Shown here one piece after another: positions 34,166-43,320 of a stretch of DNA of 64,000 nt. How positions within the stretch are numbered: position 1 is the first letter of the stretch; the number at the start of each line of letters is the position of its first letter. The DNA is from Firmicutes bacterium UBA6806 (GTDB taxonomy: Bacteria > Bacillota > Clostridia > Peptostreptococcales > Acidaminobacteraceae). The translations under genes and the position numbers were made by a program. Where the stretch lies: NCBI GenBank assembly GCA_002452745.1, contig DKFC01000044.1, positions 62,001 through 126,000 on the forward strand. Direction: 5' to 3'. The notes under the pieces were generated by a model. The model was not told the origin of the DNA. It saw only the letters and a program-made list of their open reading frames with translations, and ran no database searches.

Positions 34166-35509
34166 CTATCTTGGCAAATAGCTCTTTTGATCTCTTAGTA
34201 TTGCCTGTACCCTTTTAATATTGACCTCTCTGACAGTTGTTCCCTCATCTAGAGATACAGCGGCAGAAACGCCAGCAGCTTGTCCAAGATTAGCACAGTG
34301 TGGAATTAAATTCGACCAGTCGTTGGCCTCGTGAGATGAAGAAAAAGAACGTCCAGCAACCAATAGGTTTTCAATTTTTGAAGGCACCATTACTCGATAG
34401 GGAATTTCTGTTGGAGTCTGGCAGACGCTGAAGTTAAATGGTGGCACCACTGAAACAGTGTCCTCATGTTCAAACGTATTGTCAAGATCGTCTTTTGTGA
34501 GTTTATACATCCCATGAATTCTACGACTTCCTCTCGTTCCCGTTTGCGGTGCAATGTCAATTAAATAGGCATCTTTAAATCCTGGAATATTTACTCTAAG
34601 GTACTCAATTGCCTCAAACATCGTCTTTCGAACAGACATCTCCACGGCTGTTAAATCTCGAATATCCAAACAGTACTTTGGAATCCAGTTATTGATCCAA
34701 CATTGATCATTTCTAGGTGTTGCGTGGGGTGACATTTTGAAGCCTGTTATCCTTGCCATATTTGCCATATGAACTTCATACCACTCTTTGAAATTAGCTG
34801 TTTTCCAGTCTGCAAACTTTCTAAAATCAACCCCTCCAAGTCTGTACACCGAAGCCATTGAAGCACTTCTCAAAGAGCGATCTCTGTCTTCATCAAATCC
34901 GCCACCAGCAAAGGCACATACGTCTGCATCACCAGTACAGTCAATGACGACCTTCCCCATAATTGCCTGACGTCCTTCTTTGCTTTCAATGACAACTCCT
35001 TTAATGGTGTCTTCATCCATAACTGCTCCAACAGCCCATCCGTGTAGATAGGTGGTTATCTTATCACCTTGCTCGTGAACCATTTCATCCAAAACAACTT
35101 TTAGTTGATCTGGATCTAAATACGCACCATAGTTGATGTTGTCATTGAGAACAAATCCCCAATAGCCTGCCCATTTTTGAATTAACTCTGGATCAACGCT
35201 TCCTGTGTCCGCTCTATTTGGGCCAATGGAACCGTAGCTTCTCTTTTCCATGCGGTCTATCCACTCTTGTTGAAGTCCTCCTGACATCACTTTGCCACCA
35301 AACGAAAGATGCGGAATCAACAATACAAACCCGCCTGTTGCCATGCCGCCTAAATGGTTATACCTCTCAACCAAAACAACTTTCTCAGCACCAGCTCTAG
35401 CCGCTGCAACCGCAGCAGAATGTCCTGCCGGTCCCGATCCAATTACAAGAACATCTGCTTCGTCAAGGATGGGTATCTGCCTTGACGGTTCCATAATAAC
35501 CTTACTCAT
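34166..35509 (-). CDS. FAD-dependent oxidoreductase (FAD_oxidored family)
   Basis: The 447-residue protein has a Rossmann FAD motif D-V-L-V-I-G-S-G-P-A-G near residue 19, V-V-L-V-E-R-Y-N-H-L-G-G near 43, I-D-C-T-G-D-A-D near 188 and a C-terminal N-L-L-V-A-G-R-S-F-S near 390 that closes the FAD site. Such flavoproteins often oxidise or reduce organic acids or sugars and may carry a partner. The substrate is unknown. GGAGGAAGG precedes the ATG. The neighbours are a MarR gene upstream across a terminator and the Cys-rich mini-protein downstream. Confidence 0.85.
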   Translation of the reverse strand: MSKVIMEPSRQIPILDEADVLVIGSGPAGHSAAVAAARAGAEKVVLVERYNHLGGMATGGFVLLIPHLSFGGKVMSGGLQQEWIDRMEKRSYGSIGPNRADTGSVDPELIQKWAGYWGFVLNDNINYGAYLDPDQLKVVLDEMVHEQGDKITTYLHGWAVGAVMDEDTIKGVVIESKEGRQAIMGKVVIDCTGDADVCAFAGGGFDEDRDRSLRSASMASVYRLGGVDFRKFADWKTANFKEWYEVHMANMARITGFKMSPHATPRNDQCWINNWIPKYCLDIRDLTAVEMSVRKTMFEAIEYLRVNIPGFKDAYLIDIAPQTGTRGSRRIHGMYKLTKDDLDNTFEHEDTVSVVPPFNFSVCQTPTEIPYRVMVPSKIENLLVAGRSFSSSHEANDWSNLIPHCANLGQAAGVSAAVSLDEGTTVREVNIKRVQAILRDQKSYLPR

Positions 35510-35693
35510 TAAACCTTCCTCCTCTGTTCAAATAATCAATTGACCCTTTATGCCAAATGATTATTATAAAATTTAAAATAATCAAATATTTTATAATCAG
35601 ATGTTATCATATTATTTTTTGTCTTTCAATTCTTTTTTTAAGTCTTTTTTTGGGTACAGCCCATTTCATGTTTTTTACGAGGACATCCAAAAT

Positions 35694-35726
35694 AAAAAAA
35701 GCCTTCCGCTTTTTCAGCGAAAGGTC
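35694..35726 (-). terminator. Terminator after the MarR gene
   Basis: On the reverse strand GACCTTTCGCT pairs imperfectly with AGCGGAAGGC around a GAAAA loop, followed by seven T. It separates the MarR gene from the FAD oxidoreductase gene. Confidence 0.75.
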
Positions 35727-35841
35727 TTTCCTATCTTCTTTGAATTTCATGATTGATTCTTATTGATTGATTCTTATCGAATCTTATAGTTGTTGCCCCT
35801 TTGACTGGGTATTGCGCCTATTTACTCGATCTGGGAGAAAA

Positions 35842-36363
35842 TCACTCTTTATCTTCTTCAATATACCTTCGCTTGATTTCACTTTCAGTGTACTCAATAA
35901 TTTTAGTTCGTATTTCAAGATACTCAAGCATTTCCTCCGTTGTAAATCTGGATAAAACATCCGTCTGAACCTTGGCCATCTCCTCAATTAGAGTATCTGC
36001 AAGCGCTTTTCCCTCCGCAGTCAGGATCACGTAAATGCGTCTTCGATCAGCTGGGTGAGGAATCCTTTCAACTAAAAACGAACTCTGAAGATTGTCCACC
36101 ATATTGGTAACTGTCTGTCTGAGAATCGCCAGTTTATCCGCTATAACAGAGGGTTCAACCCCATCGGGATACTTTGTCAGCAACCTGATAATTCGATACT
36201 CCGAATAGCTAACCCCATGATATTTCATCATTTCATTAAACCAAAAGTTCATTTGAATATTAATCGCCGATTGATTGTCAAGTGTATCGAGAATCTTCTT
36301 CCTCAATTTAGGATCCGCCTGTTCCCCATTCATAGTCTCATTGATTTCTTTTGTTTCACTCAT
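35842..36363 (-). CDS. MarR family transcriptional regulator
   Basis: The 173-residue protein has a MarR winged helix. It has Y-S-E-Y-R-I-I-R-L-L near residue 55, P-S-V-I-A-D-K-L-A-I-L-R-Q-T-V-T-N-M-V near 71 and the wing H-P-A-D-R-R-R-I-Y-V near 102, with long helices at both ends for dimerisation. I prefer the ATG at 36363; a TTG at 36387 is also possible. It is divergent from the carrier gene at 36745 and upstream of the FAD oxidoreductase, so it probably controls one or both. Confidence 0.85.
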   Translation of the reverse strand: MSETKEINETMNGEQADPKLRKKILDTLDNQSAINIQMNFWFNEMMKYHGVSYSEYRIIRLLTKYPDGVEPSVIADKLAILRQTVTNMVDNLQSSFLVERIPHPADRRRIYVILTAEGKALADTLIEEMAKVQTDVLSRFTTEEMLEYLEIRTKIIEYTESEIKRRYIEEDKE

Positions 36364-36744
36364 ATTTTTAATCACTTCCGCCTTCAATTTATTTTATGCT
36401 TGAAGAAGTTGCCTCTTTAATAAACCAGCTTCTTCTGAATTATCAATTTATTGACTATCACATACTTAGTATAGCTATCCTCGCAAAAAATGTCAACTTG
36501 AGGCCATCATACACTTCCAGTCATTTATAATAAAAATATGTATAATAATTATTCGTTATAATAAATTATTTTATTATTAATAATTGAATTATTATTTTTT
36601 GTATGATAAAATTCTAACAACATAAGAGGCTATTTTTGTTTGGGGCCAAAAATAATCTTTCTCTTTGAAAGATGCCTCACGTAACGACAACATACTTCAG
36701 CTCAGCAAAATAATAAGTAAATAAGTTTAGAAAGGATGTATTTT
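36364..36744. other. AT-rich intergenic region with overlapping palindromes
   Basis: The 381 bases between the MarR gene and the carrier gene are very AT-rich from about 36525 to 36610 and contain several overlapping AATAATTATT-like palindromes. They could bind the adjacent MarR protein. I could not assign a definite promoter. Confidence 0.4.
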
Positions 36745-38235
36745 ATGTTTACAACCTCTGCAAAAAGCAAGAATACTTTTTACTATTTCTGGGTAGTCGT
36801 TTCAATTTTTTTTATGTTCGGATTTCGTTTCATTGTCAAACCATTCGGTGGAATCAATGAACTGGGGATCACTGTTTTAGGAACGTTTTTTGGGGTTTTA
36901 ATTGCCACCATTGCCACAGGTGAGGTCTTTTGGCCATCTCTGTTAGGTATGTTCTCACTGGTCTGGGGAGAATTCGACACAGGCTCCGGCATATTAATCG
37001 CCTGGTTCGGAAATACTTCCATTCAACAGATTATCTGGGTTATGGCACTGGCAGGCGCCGTTGCAGACAGTGGCGTATTTAACCTATTGGTACCAAAATT
37101 ACTAAAATTCAAGTTTTTAAATGGACATCCACTTAGGCTCTTATTCACGCTTTTCATGACCATAGTGGCTTTTACAGCTCTCTTTATTACGCCGACTCTC
37201 ATGATTGTTTTGATGTTTCCCTTGGTTGACAGCATTGCTGAAATGTGTGGCGTGGAAAAAAACAGTGATTTAAAACGCGTCATGCTGCTTGGAACTTATC
37301 TTGCCGCCATGGGGTCTTATGCCCTTCCATTTAGGGGCATTCATCTCTCTTCTATTGCAATTATCAGCGGTATTATGGCAGAAAATGGTCTACAGTTTGA
37401 CAATGCGGCCTATTTAATTACAACACTGAGTATTCTAACGATTTTACTGGTCTTATACGTTATCTTTATTCGATATGTCTGGAAAATCGACTTGACGCCT
37501 TTAAAAGAATTTCGATTTTCTAAAATGAATATTCGTGAAGAGGATCTAAAATTGAATTCTAGACAAAAAGTTCTCTTGGGCTTCATGACAGTTGCAATTG
37601 TCTATCTGTTAGCAGGGTTATTCATCACTGACAAAGGCACTGTCCTATTTAGCTATTACAGCCGAATCGACAACGTTTGGATTTGGATTTCTGTTTATGC
37701 CGTTCTCTCCATTTTGAGAACCAAAGAGGGCGAACCATTTATCAACGGCACTAAAATACTTCAGTCAAAGACCATGTGGGGCATCATCACTGTAGCGGGA
37801 CTTTTCACAATTTGTGGTCGTGCCATTGCATCTGATGCCTACGGTATCAAACCCGCTATCATGGGAGTCCTCGCACCAGTTCTTGGATCAAATAGCTGGC
37901 CTATCCTAGTCATTATCAGTGTGGTCTTGTCTGCGACTTTTACTAATATCACAAATGGAATGCCAGTGAGCTTCACCATCAATGCAATTGCCTTTCCAAT
38001 TGCCTGTCAAATGCAAAAGGCTGGCATGGTAAATGCAACGGTTCTTGCTGCCGCAAGTATTCTCGGTGCCATGTGCGCTTTTATGACCAACGGCTCAATC
38101 GCCTATGCACCGCTTTTGCTTGAACGTGAAGAAATTACCACTAAGTTCATCTGGACAAAAGGGCTTGTGACATTGGGTATTTTCATAGTCGTTGCCTGTG
38201 TCATCTGCATCACCTTTGGTTTTTTACTTGCCTGA
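36745..38235 (+). CDS. Large multi-helix membrane carrier, probably of the Ion Transporter (DASS/SLC13-like) superfamily
   Basis: The 496-residue protein has about twelve hydrophobic helices. Two loop-helix segments that look like superfamily hairpins are visible near W-V-M-A-L-A-G-A-V-A-D-S-G-V-F (residue 98) and T-F-T-N-I-T-N-G-M-P-V-S (near 395). This supports a sodium- or proton-coupled carboxylate carrier, but I do not recognise the subfamily. The ATG at 36745 follows AAAGGA by 8 bases; an ATG three codons earlier overlaps that site. A perfect terminator follows. Confidence 0.7.
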   Translation: MFTTSAKSKNTFYYFWVVVSIFFMFGFRFIVKPFGGINELGITVLGTFFGVLIATIATGEVFWPSLLGMFSLVWGEFDTGSGILIAWFGNTSIQQIIWVMALAGAVADSGVFNLLVPKLLKFKFLNGHPLRLLFTLFMTIVAFTALFITPTLMIVLMFPLVDSIAEMCGVEKNSDLKRVMLLGTYLAAMGSYALPFRGIHLSSIAIISGIMAENGLQFDNAAYLITTLSILTILLVLYVIFIRYVWKIDLTPLKEFRFSKMNIREEDLKLNSRQKVLLGFMTVAIVYLLAGLFITDKGTVLFSYYSRIDNVWIWISVYAVLSILRTKEGEPFINGTKILQSKTMWGIITVAGLFTICGRAIASDAYGIKPAIMGVLAPVLGSNSWPILVIISVVLSATFTNITNGMPVSFTINAIAFPIACQMQKAGMVNATVLAAASILGAMCAFMTNGSIAYAPLLLEREEITTKFIWTKGLVTLGIFIVVACVICITFGFLLA

Positions 38236-38242
38236 TAAACAG

Positions 38243-38286
38243 AAAATGCCCACTTATCTAACCATTGCTCGATAAGTGGGCATTTT
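38243..38286. terminator. Bidirectional terminator after the carrier gene
   Basis: AAAATGCCCACTTATC (38243-38258) and its exact inverse (38271-38286) form a 16-base-pair stem with T-runs in both directions. It separates the carrier from the convergent histidine kinase gene. Confidence 0.92.
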
Positions 38287-38293
38287 TCTATTC

Positions 38294-39490
38294 TCATCCT
38301 CCAATTGGAAGCGTCACCGTAAATTCCGTGCCGACGTCTTTGATGCTCTTAACAGATATCGTTCCGCCATGCATGGAAACAGAAGCCTTTGTCATTGAAA
38401 GCCCCAACCCCAGTCCCTCTTGGCTCTTGCTTTGCTTTCCTCTGTAAAAAGGTGTGAAAATTGCCTCAATCTCATCTTCTGAAATCCCTCTACCAGTGTC
38501 CTTTATTACAATCTTTGCAACTTCATCATCACACGTTCCGACCACAGATACCCGACCACCTGATGGCGTATACTTGATGGCATTTTCGACTAAGTTATAG
38601 AGCGCACGGTATATGAGCACTTCATTGCCTGTCAACGCCTGAATCTTATCAACACAAAGACTGATCTCTATGTTTTGCTTATCCGCATTTGCTCTGAGAT
38701 CCGCTATGACATCTTCCATGAGTTCGTCGAGATTTATAATATCATTCAATGCCGCGTTTTCTTCCTGAACCAAGTCCAAAAGCGCTTCAATTGAAGCATT
38801 CATTTTATCCACGGACTGCTTGACAATTCCAACAGTTTCTTCATATTCTTCAACACTTGGGGAATTCTGATCCATCAAAACTTCTATATTCGCCTTGATA
38901 ACCGCCAGTGGGTTCTTTAGTTCGTGCGCTATGCTGGCATTAAATCTCTTTTGTGAGGCAAAGGCATTATCCAGTTTAGACAGCATCACTTCAAACGACA
39001 TAGCAAGCTCTCTAATTTCATCTTTTGGCCCAACAAAATCAAAATCTCCTGTGAGATTGTTGACATTGACTGTCTTCATTCTACCATTTAATGTCTTTAT
39101 CGGTTTCAGCGCATTTCCAGCCACATAATAGGCGCAGATACCACCAAGCAAGACGATGACAATTAAAATAATAATAGATCCCATGTACATCTCTTTAGCC
39201 GCAGTTGTCATAACTGATCTGACCGCAATTTCAACTGGCGCAACATCAAAACTTGGTGCTGTGGACGCTGGTGTAAGCGTAAGGGTTTCAGCAGGTGTCA
39301 ATGTCGCCATAGTCGTATAGGATCCATCAAGTGGAATCGTGGCAATCTTCAGCATTGAATCTGTCGCCCTTGGCATGACATAGCTCGTGTTTAAATTGGT
39401 GAAAAGCACCAGCGCAATACTGCAAACGGACATGACACCAATTGTCAAAAGTGTAATTCTCCACCGAAGTGTTACTTCTATTCTCTTCAT
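38294..39490 (-). CDS. Sensor histidine kinase
   Basis: The 398-residue protein has two membrane helices (about 10-30 and 100-125) around a short external region of about 70 residues. Then come a HAMP domain, a dimerisation helix with the phospho-acceptor in I-A-H-E-L-K-N-P near residue 200, and a HATPase domain with V-E-N-A-I-K-Y near 305, D-T-G-R-G-I near 340 and G-L-G-L-G-L-S near 367. It directly follows the response regulator gene with no gap. The signal is unknown; the small secreted protein encoded upstream is a candidate partner. Confidence 0.9.
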   Translation of the reverse strand: MKRIEVTLRWRITLLTIGVMSVCSIALVLFTNLNTSYVMPRATDSMLKIATIPLDGSYTTMATLTPAETLTLTPASTAPSFDVAPVEIAVRSVMTTAAKEMYMGSIIILIVIVLLGGICAYYVAGNALKPIKTLNGRMKTVNVNNLTGDFDFVGPKDEIRELAMSFEVMLSKLDNAFASQKRFNASIAHELKNPLAVIKANIEVLMDQNSPSVEEYEETVGIVKQSVDKMNASIEALLDLVQEENAALNDIINLDELMEDVIADLRANADKQNIEISLCVDKIQALTGNEVLIYRALYNLVENAIKYTPSGGRVSVVGTCDDEVAKIVIKDTGRGISEDEIEAIFTPFYRGKQSKSQEGLGLGLSMTKASVSMHGGTISVKSIKDVGTEFTVTLPIGG

Positions 39491-40174
39491 TTAATGACCT
39501 TCCTCCGACACAAATAAATAGCCAGCCCCTTTAACTGTTTTAATCATTTCGCCCTTTCCAGTAGCCATTTTGAGTTTTTTACGCAGTGAATAAATATGGA
39601 CGCGCATCACATCCGTAAAGGGATTGGCATCGTCGTTCCAAATACGCTGATACAGTTCATCTGCGCTGATGACTCTGTTCTTGTTTTCAACGAGGTATTT
39701 CAGGATTGCATATTCCTTCAATGTCAGGACAACAGGATGTCCCATATATGAAACTTGCTTGAGGGACAAATCTATCTCAAGTTCTGAGTCTCGAATTAAA
39801 TTTGGCTTGCTGACAAAATCACGTCTTAAAAGCGCCCTTATTCTAGCCTTTAATTCTGAAAAGTCAAAAGGCTTAATCAGATAATCATTTGCACCCAAAT
39901 CCAGTCCTCTCACCCTGTCTTCTATGGTTCTATTGGCAGATACAATGATGACCCTTGTCTCCTGATTCTGCTTCCTGAGCGTCTCTAAAACTGAAAAACC
40001 GTTGAGTTCTGGCAAGTTGATATCCAAAACAACCAAATCATACTCATTGATTTCTGCAAAAGCCAAAGCCTCTTCACCATCGGATGCAGCATCAATTGCA
40101 TATCCCTCACGCTTTAGTCCTCTGACTAGAGCCTCGAGCAAATTATATTCGTCTTCTACAATTAATAGTCTCAA
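39491..40174 (-). CDS. OmpR-family response regulator
   Basis: The 227-residue protein has a receiver domain with paired acidic residues in V-E-D-E near residue 6, the phospho-acceptor Asp in L-V-V-L-D-I-N near 50 and the conserved Lys in L-I-K-P-F-D near 102. A winged-helix OmpR output domain lies at about 130-225. The TTG at 40174 lies 5 bases after AAGGTGG and gives the standard start M-R-L-L-I-V-E-D-E; ATGs upstream add residues not seen in the family. Confidence 0.92.
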   Translation of the reverse strand: MRLLIVEDEYNLLEALVRGLKREGYAIDAASDGEEALAFAEINEYDLVVLDINLPELNGFSVLETLRKQNQETRVIIVSANRTIEDRVRGLDLGANDYLIKPFDFSELKARIRALLRRDFVSKPNLIRDSELEIDLSLKQVSYMGHPVVLTLKEYAILKYLVENKNRVISADELYQRIWNDDANPFTDVMRVHIYSLRKKLKMATGKGEMIKTVKGAGYLFVSEEGH

Positions 40175-40250
40175 GTTAACCACCTTTTTAAGTAGATAAG
40201 ACATCAATCTAACAAAGTTTATGCCAATTGATGTCTCTAAAGTCTCTATC

Positions 40251-40628
40251 CTATTTTGTTGACTGCACTTGTATGGTTTCGGCTGGAAGGGTTATAATTC
40301 TAAAATTACCTTTGTCTATTTTTGTGATGTCCATAATGTTAAGGGAAGGTACCAGAGGACTCATTTCTAAAAAATCCCCCTCAATCAGCTGAACAGATTG
40401 CAGATCGACACTGTTTGCCACTGTCAATTTGACACCTTCAATATCCTTTAAATCCTCAGCACTTAGTCTTTTTGCTGTTACGGCTTTTACAGCTTTTATC
40501 GTTTGAGTTTCCGTATTTGTATTTGTCAATAGTCCCTCTTCACTGGATGCAAATGCCGCTGTACTGCCTGCCATCATGAGCATGGTGCAAACAACACCTG
40601 TCACTAAGTTTTTACGATTCATTTTCAT
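40251..40628 (-). CDS. Small secreted protein of unknown function
   Basis: I do not recognise this 125-residue protein. It has a typical signal peptide with likely cleavage after A-A-F-A-S near residue 25. The mature part starts acidic and Thr-rich, then has a beta-rich C-terminal half (V-K-L-T-V-A-N-S-V-D-L, F-R-I-I-T-L). The ATG at 40628 follows GGAGG by 8 bases. It lies 76 bases upstream of the response regulator gene on the same strand, so it may be part of the same transcript as ligand, target or accessory sensor. Confidence 0.75.
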   Translation of the reverse strand: MKMNRKNLVTGVVCTMLMMAGSTAAFASSEEGLLTNTNTETQTIKAVKAVTAKRLSAEDLKDIEGVKLTVANSVDLQSVQLIEGDFLEMSPLVPSLNIMDITKIDKGNFRIITLPAETIQVQSTK

Positions 40629-40753
40629 GTTATATACCTCCAAGTTTTTTTGCTGTCCAACAGCTTAAACCCAATATAACATCTTGAATGTAAAATCATC
40701 GTTAATTTAAAGTCGAAGTTAAAATCTTATTTTATTTGATTCTCAGTTTGCCA

Positions 40754-41446
40754 CTATTTTCGCGTCAACAATACAGATAGGTAATCTTTATTTTCTTCTA
40801 ATGCTTTGATACCCTCCGTTTTGACTTCCGCATCAGGAAATCCACATTTTAAAGCCATCACAGCATTTTCCTCTAAATGATTCTGCTTCAAAAGCGAAAT
40901 AACACGCGATTCTCTCTTGTAGATTTTCATAAATGCGAAAGAATCTGCAAAAGAGAGTACTTTTTCTATCTGCTCGTCAGAGGCGTTCATTGGAATAACC
41001 GCCAAAATTTCGTCTTTTTCCATTAAAGGACGATTTGCCATCGCCGCAGCGGCACAAAAACTAGTGATTCCAGGAATCGTCTCAATTGGCACAGAAGTAT
41101 TTTTTTTAAGTGCTTTGACAATATAACCATAGGTACTATAAACGCTTGGGTCACCCAGTGTGATGAATCCAACCACCTTTCCCTGATTGACATTTTCTTC
41201 AATAATCTCTGCCGCCTTCTGCCCCGCTTCTTCAAATACACTTTCATCCACAACCATTGGAAAATCAACATATACTATTTCCAAATCCTCTTTTAAATAC
41301 TTATTGGCAATTTTTTTCGCCACGCCTTCTTTGCCCTTTTTAGTTTCTGGAATTAAAAGCACATCCAATTCAGCCAAAACCTCCGCCGCTTTAATCGTAA
41401 GCAATTTCTCATCTCCTGGGCCAACACCTATACCGTAAAACTTCAT
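40754..41446 (-). CDS. cbiL: Precorrin-2/cobalt-factor II C20-methyltransferase
   Basis: The 230-residue protein has the tetrapyrrole methylase fold: G-I-G-V-G-P-G-D-E-K-L-L-T near residue 6, I-T-L-G-D-P-S-V-Y-S-T near 94 and I-E-T-I-P-G-I-T-S-F near 116. These match CbiL/CobI, which adds the C20 methyl in cobalamin synthesis. No other corrin-ring gene lies beside it, which is unusual. AGGAGG precedes the ATG. A second cobalamin riboswitch lies about 230 bases upstream on the same strand. Confidence 0.9.
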   Translation of the reverse strand: MKFYGIGVGPGDEKLLTIKAAEVLAELDVLLIPETKKGKEGVAKKIANKYLKEDLEIVYVDFPMVVDESVFEEAGQKAAEIIEENVNQGKVVGFITLGDPSVYSTYGYIVKALKKNTSVPIETIPGITSFCAAAAMANRPLMEKDEILAVIPMNASDEQIEKVLSFADSFAFMKIYKRESRVISLLKQNHLEENAVMALKCGFPDAEVKTEGIKALEENKDYLSVLLTRK

Positions 41447-41674
41447 TTCATTTCCTCCTCAACTAAATTATCTTTTTTCAGCTCTATCTCTTTTCTAACT
41501 TTGAATCCCTCTCTTTAGCTTAATAAATTAGGTCAATCCTCTGTAACTTAGCAAAAAAATATTCATCCTCAAGTCCTTCTCACATTAGTTTTTCAACTGC
41601 AAAGACCTTAGAATGAATCATCTATTTACAAACTTCAGATTAATTCCAAATTCTTCCCTCCGAAGTTTTAGACA

Positions 41675-41850
41675 TCTAATTTATCAGGCAAGTCTTCCGG
41701 CTCAGCATCACTTTACTTTCTCACCTTCCCACTTGTTTCCAAGCAGTGGCTATTTGAGATTTCATCAGCATTACGGCAGCGGGGGCTGCATTGGATTTTC
41801 ACCAATTTCCTTATAAGTTTTCACAAACTCAACCCAATAAATCTATTTAT
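41675..41850 (-). promoter_or_regulatory. Cobalamin riboswitch upstream of cbiL
   Basis: The reverse strand shows GGTGAAAATCCAATG, then the B12 box core GCAGCCCCCGCTGCCGTAA near 41774-41792, then GAGCCGGAAGACTTGCCTG near 41686-41704. All three are conserved aptamer elements in the right order. No clear terminator was found in the roughly 230-base leader before cbiL. The 41447-42015 gap holds only this element as far as I can see. Confidence 0.94.
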
Positions 41851-42015
41851 TTAAATGTATTTTGTCAGTTTCATTCAGGCCACATGCAATGCCTTCAAAT
41901 AGCTCTAAATGCTAAAGAATTGACCATTAAACCCCAAGTATTTTATCATGTTTTGATTCTAGGGTCAATCATTTGCCAGTGGTAGCAGAACCACTTGACG
42001 TAAGTCTACAGTTCA

Positions 42016-42576
42016 CTAGGTCAGAGAATTCGCTCGTATGGCCATTGAAATAATTTGAGAGAGCTCTTCTGGCGTTTTAGGGCTATCCTCTTCCATCCAA
42101 AGTACCAGCATGTTCCAAAAACCGCCTGCACTAAAAGCAAGTGCATATTTAGTGCTCTCCTTATCACCATACTCATTGCTTTGTGCTTTAAAGTAATCAT
42201 ATATTAATGGGAACTGACTGTTTATAGAGAGCAATAAGAGAAATAACAAATTGTTTTTATGAAGAAGCCTCAGCAAATCAAGGTGCTTTTCCCAAAATGT
42301 AAATAGAACCTTTGAAATTGCAGGAAGTTTCAGGTTTTCTGCAGCCATGAGCATTTTCATATACTGTTGGCTTATTTCTTTAAAGTGATAGTTTAAAATA
42401 TCCTCTTTTTGATTAAAATGCCTGTAGAAAGTCCGTCTTGATAATTGTGCTTCATCTGTAATTTGCTGAATTGTTATCAGATTGAAATCATCTGCTGTCA
42501 TTAAATTTAGAAGTGCTGAAACCAACATCTGCTTAGAACGTCTTGCCGCGGGATTCTCATATAAATTGTTATCCAT
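42016..42576 (-). CDS. TetR family transcriptional regulator
   Basis: The 186-residue protein has a TetR helix-turn-helix at about residues 33-52 (I-T-I-Q-Q-I-T-D-E-A-Q-L-S-R-R-T-F-Y-R-H-F) and a helical ligand-binding C-terminal part. GAGGCG precedes the ATG. It is divergent from the HXXEE membrane-protein gene, and a clean operator-like inverted repeat lies on that gene's promoter. Confidence 0.9.
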   Translation of the reverse strand: MDNNLYENPAARRSKQMLVSALLNLMTADDFNLITIQQITDEAQLSRRTFYRHFNQKEDILNYHFKEISQQYMKMLMAAENLKLPAISKVLFTFWEKHLDLLRLLHKNNLLFLLLLSINSQFPLIYDYFKAQSNEYGDKESTKYALAFSAGGFWNMLVLWMEEDSPKTPEELSQIISMAIRANSLT

Positions 42577-42640
42577 ATAAACGCCTCATCTTTTAAGTAT
42601 GTCACATTTAAATCAATTTGTAGCACTTTTGGCATACATA

Positions 42641-42701
42641 TTGACCATCCATTTAAAACCATTATACTAGATTATAGAAAATGTCGCAAATGAGACATTT
42701 T
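42641..42701 (+). promoter_or_regulatory. Promoter and TetR operator upstream of the HXXEE gene
   Basis: TTGACC (42641-42646) and TATACT (42663-42668) are 16 bases apart. Just downstream, AAAATGTC (42678-42685) and GACATTTT (42694-42701) are perfect inverted repeats with 8 bases between, placed over the likely transcription start. The divergent TetR protein is the likely binder. Confidence 0.8.
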
Positions 42702-42729
42702 TAATATAGTAAATTGTAAGGAGGAAATT

Positions 42730-43215
42730 ATGACTATAGAAACTCTAGTATGGCTGTTGCCTATCATTTTTATTGTACATGATTTTGAAGAAATCATCTT
42801 AATCAAGTCTTGGAAAGAAAAAAACCAAGATATATTCTCAGCACCTGCTGGATTTAAACCCTATGAACACTTTAGATCACCAGATAGTTTTTCAGTTGCC
42901 GTTTTAGAAGAATTGATTCTGCTAATTGCCATTTCGTTTTTTACAGTTCTAACCCAAAACTATCTCGTCTGGATTGGTGCTTTTTTCGCTGTGACGTTTC
43001 ATTTCATACCACATTTTATCTTTTGCTTTCGCATCAAACGTTTTGTACCTGGTGCTTTCACAGCTTTGTTGGCAATGCCCTTTAGCATTTGGATTCTGTT
43101 AGAGATCATAGGGTCAACTCACTACAGCGCAGTCCAACTCACTTTAGCCTTTGTCCTTGGTGTGATCCTATTTATGTTAAACCTTAAAATGATACAATCA
43201 CTGATGCAAAAATAA
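42730..43215 (+). CDS. HXXEE-domain membrane protein
   Basis: The 161-residue protein has about five hydrophobic helices. The motif H-D-F-E-E near residue 17 and the later H-F-I-P-H define the HXXEE family (PF13787), whose function is not known. The conserved His and Glu residues near the membrane suggest a metal site or an intramembrane hydrolase. AAGGAGG precedes the ATG. Its control by the divergent TetR implies a response to a small molecule. Confidence 0.85.
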   Translation: MTIETLVWLLPIIFIVHDFEEIILIKSWKEKNQDIFSAPAGFKPYEHFRSPDSFSVAVLEELILLIAISFFTVLTQNYLVWIGAFFAVTFHFIPHFIFCFRIKRFVPGAFTALLAMPFSIWILLEIIGSTHYSAVQLTLAFVLGVILFMLNLKMIQSLMQK

Positions 43216-43250
43216 CAGTTATGACATTGGGGCCTGTCTATTTCACTTAA

Positions 43251-43294
43251 AAACCCCTCTAAAATTTGATCTCATTTCAACTTTAGAGGGGTTT
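43251..43294. terminator. Bidirectional terminator between the HXXEE and DAACS genes
   Basis: AAACCCCTCTAAA (43251-43263) and its exact inverse (43282-43294) form a 13-base-pair stem with an 18-base loop and short T-runs on each side. Confidence 0.8.
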
Positions 43295-43320
43295 AAGCCT
43301 ATTCTCAATTTATTAGAGCA

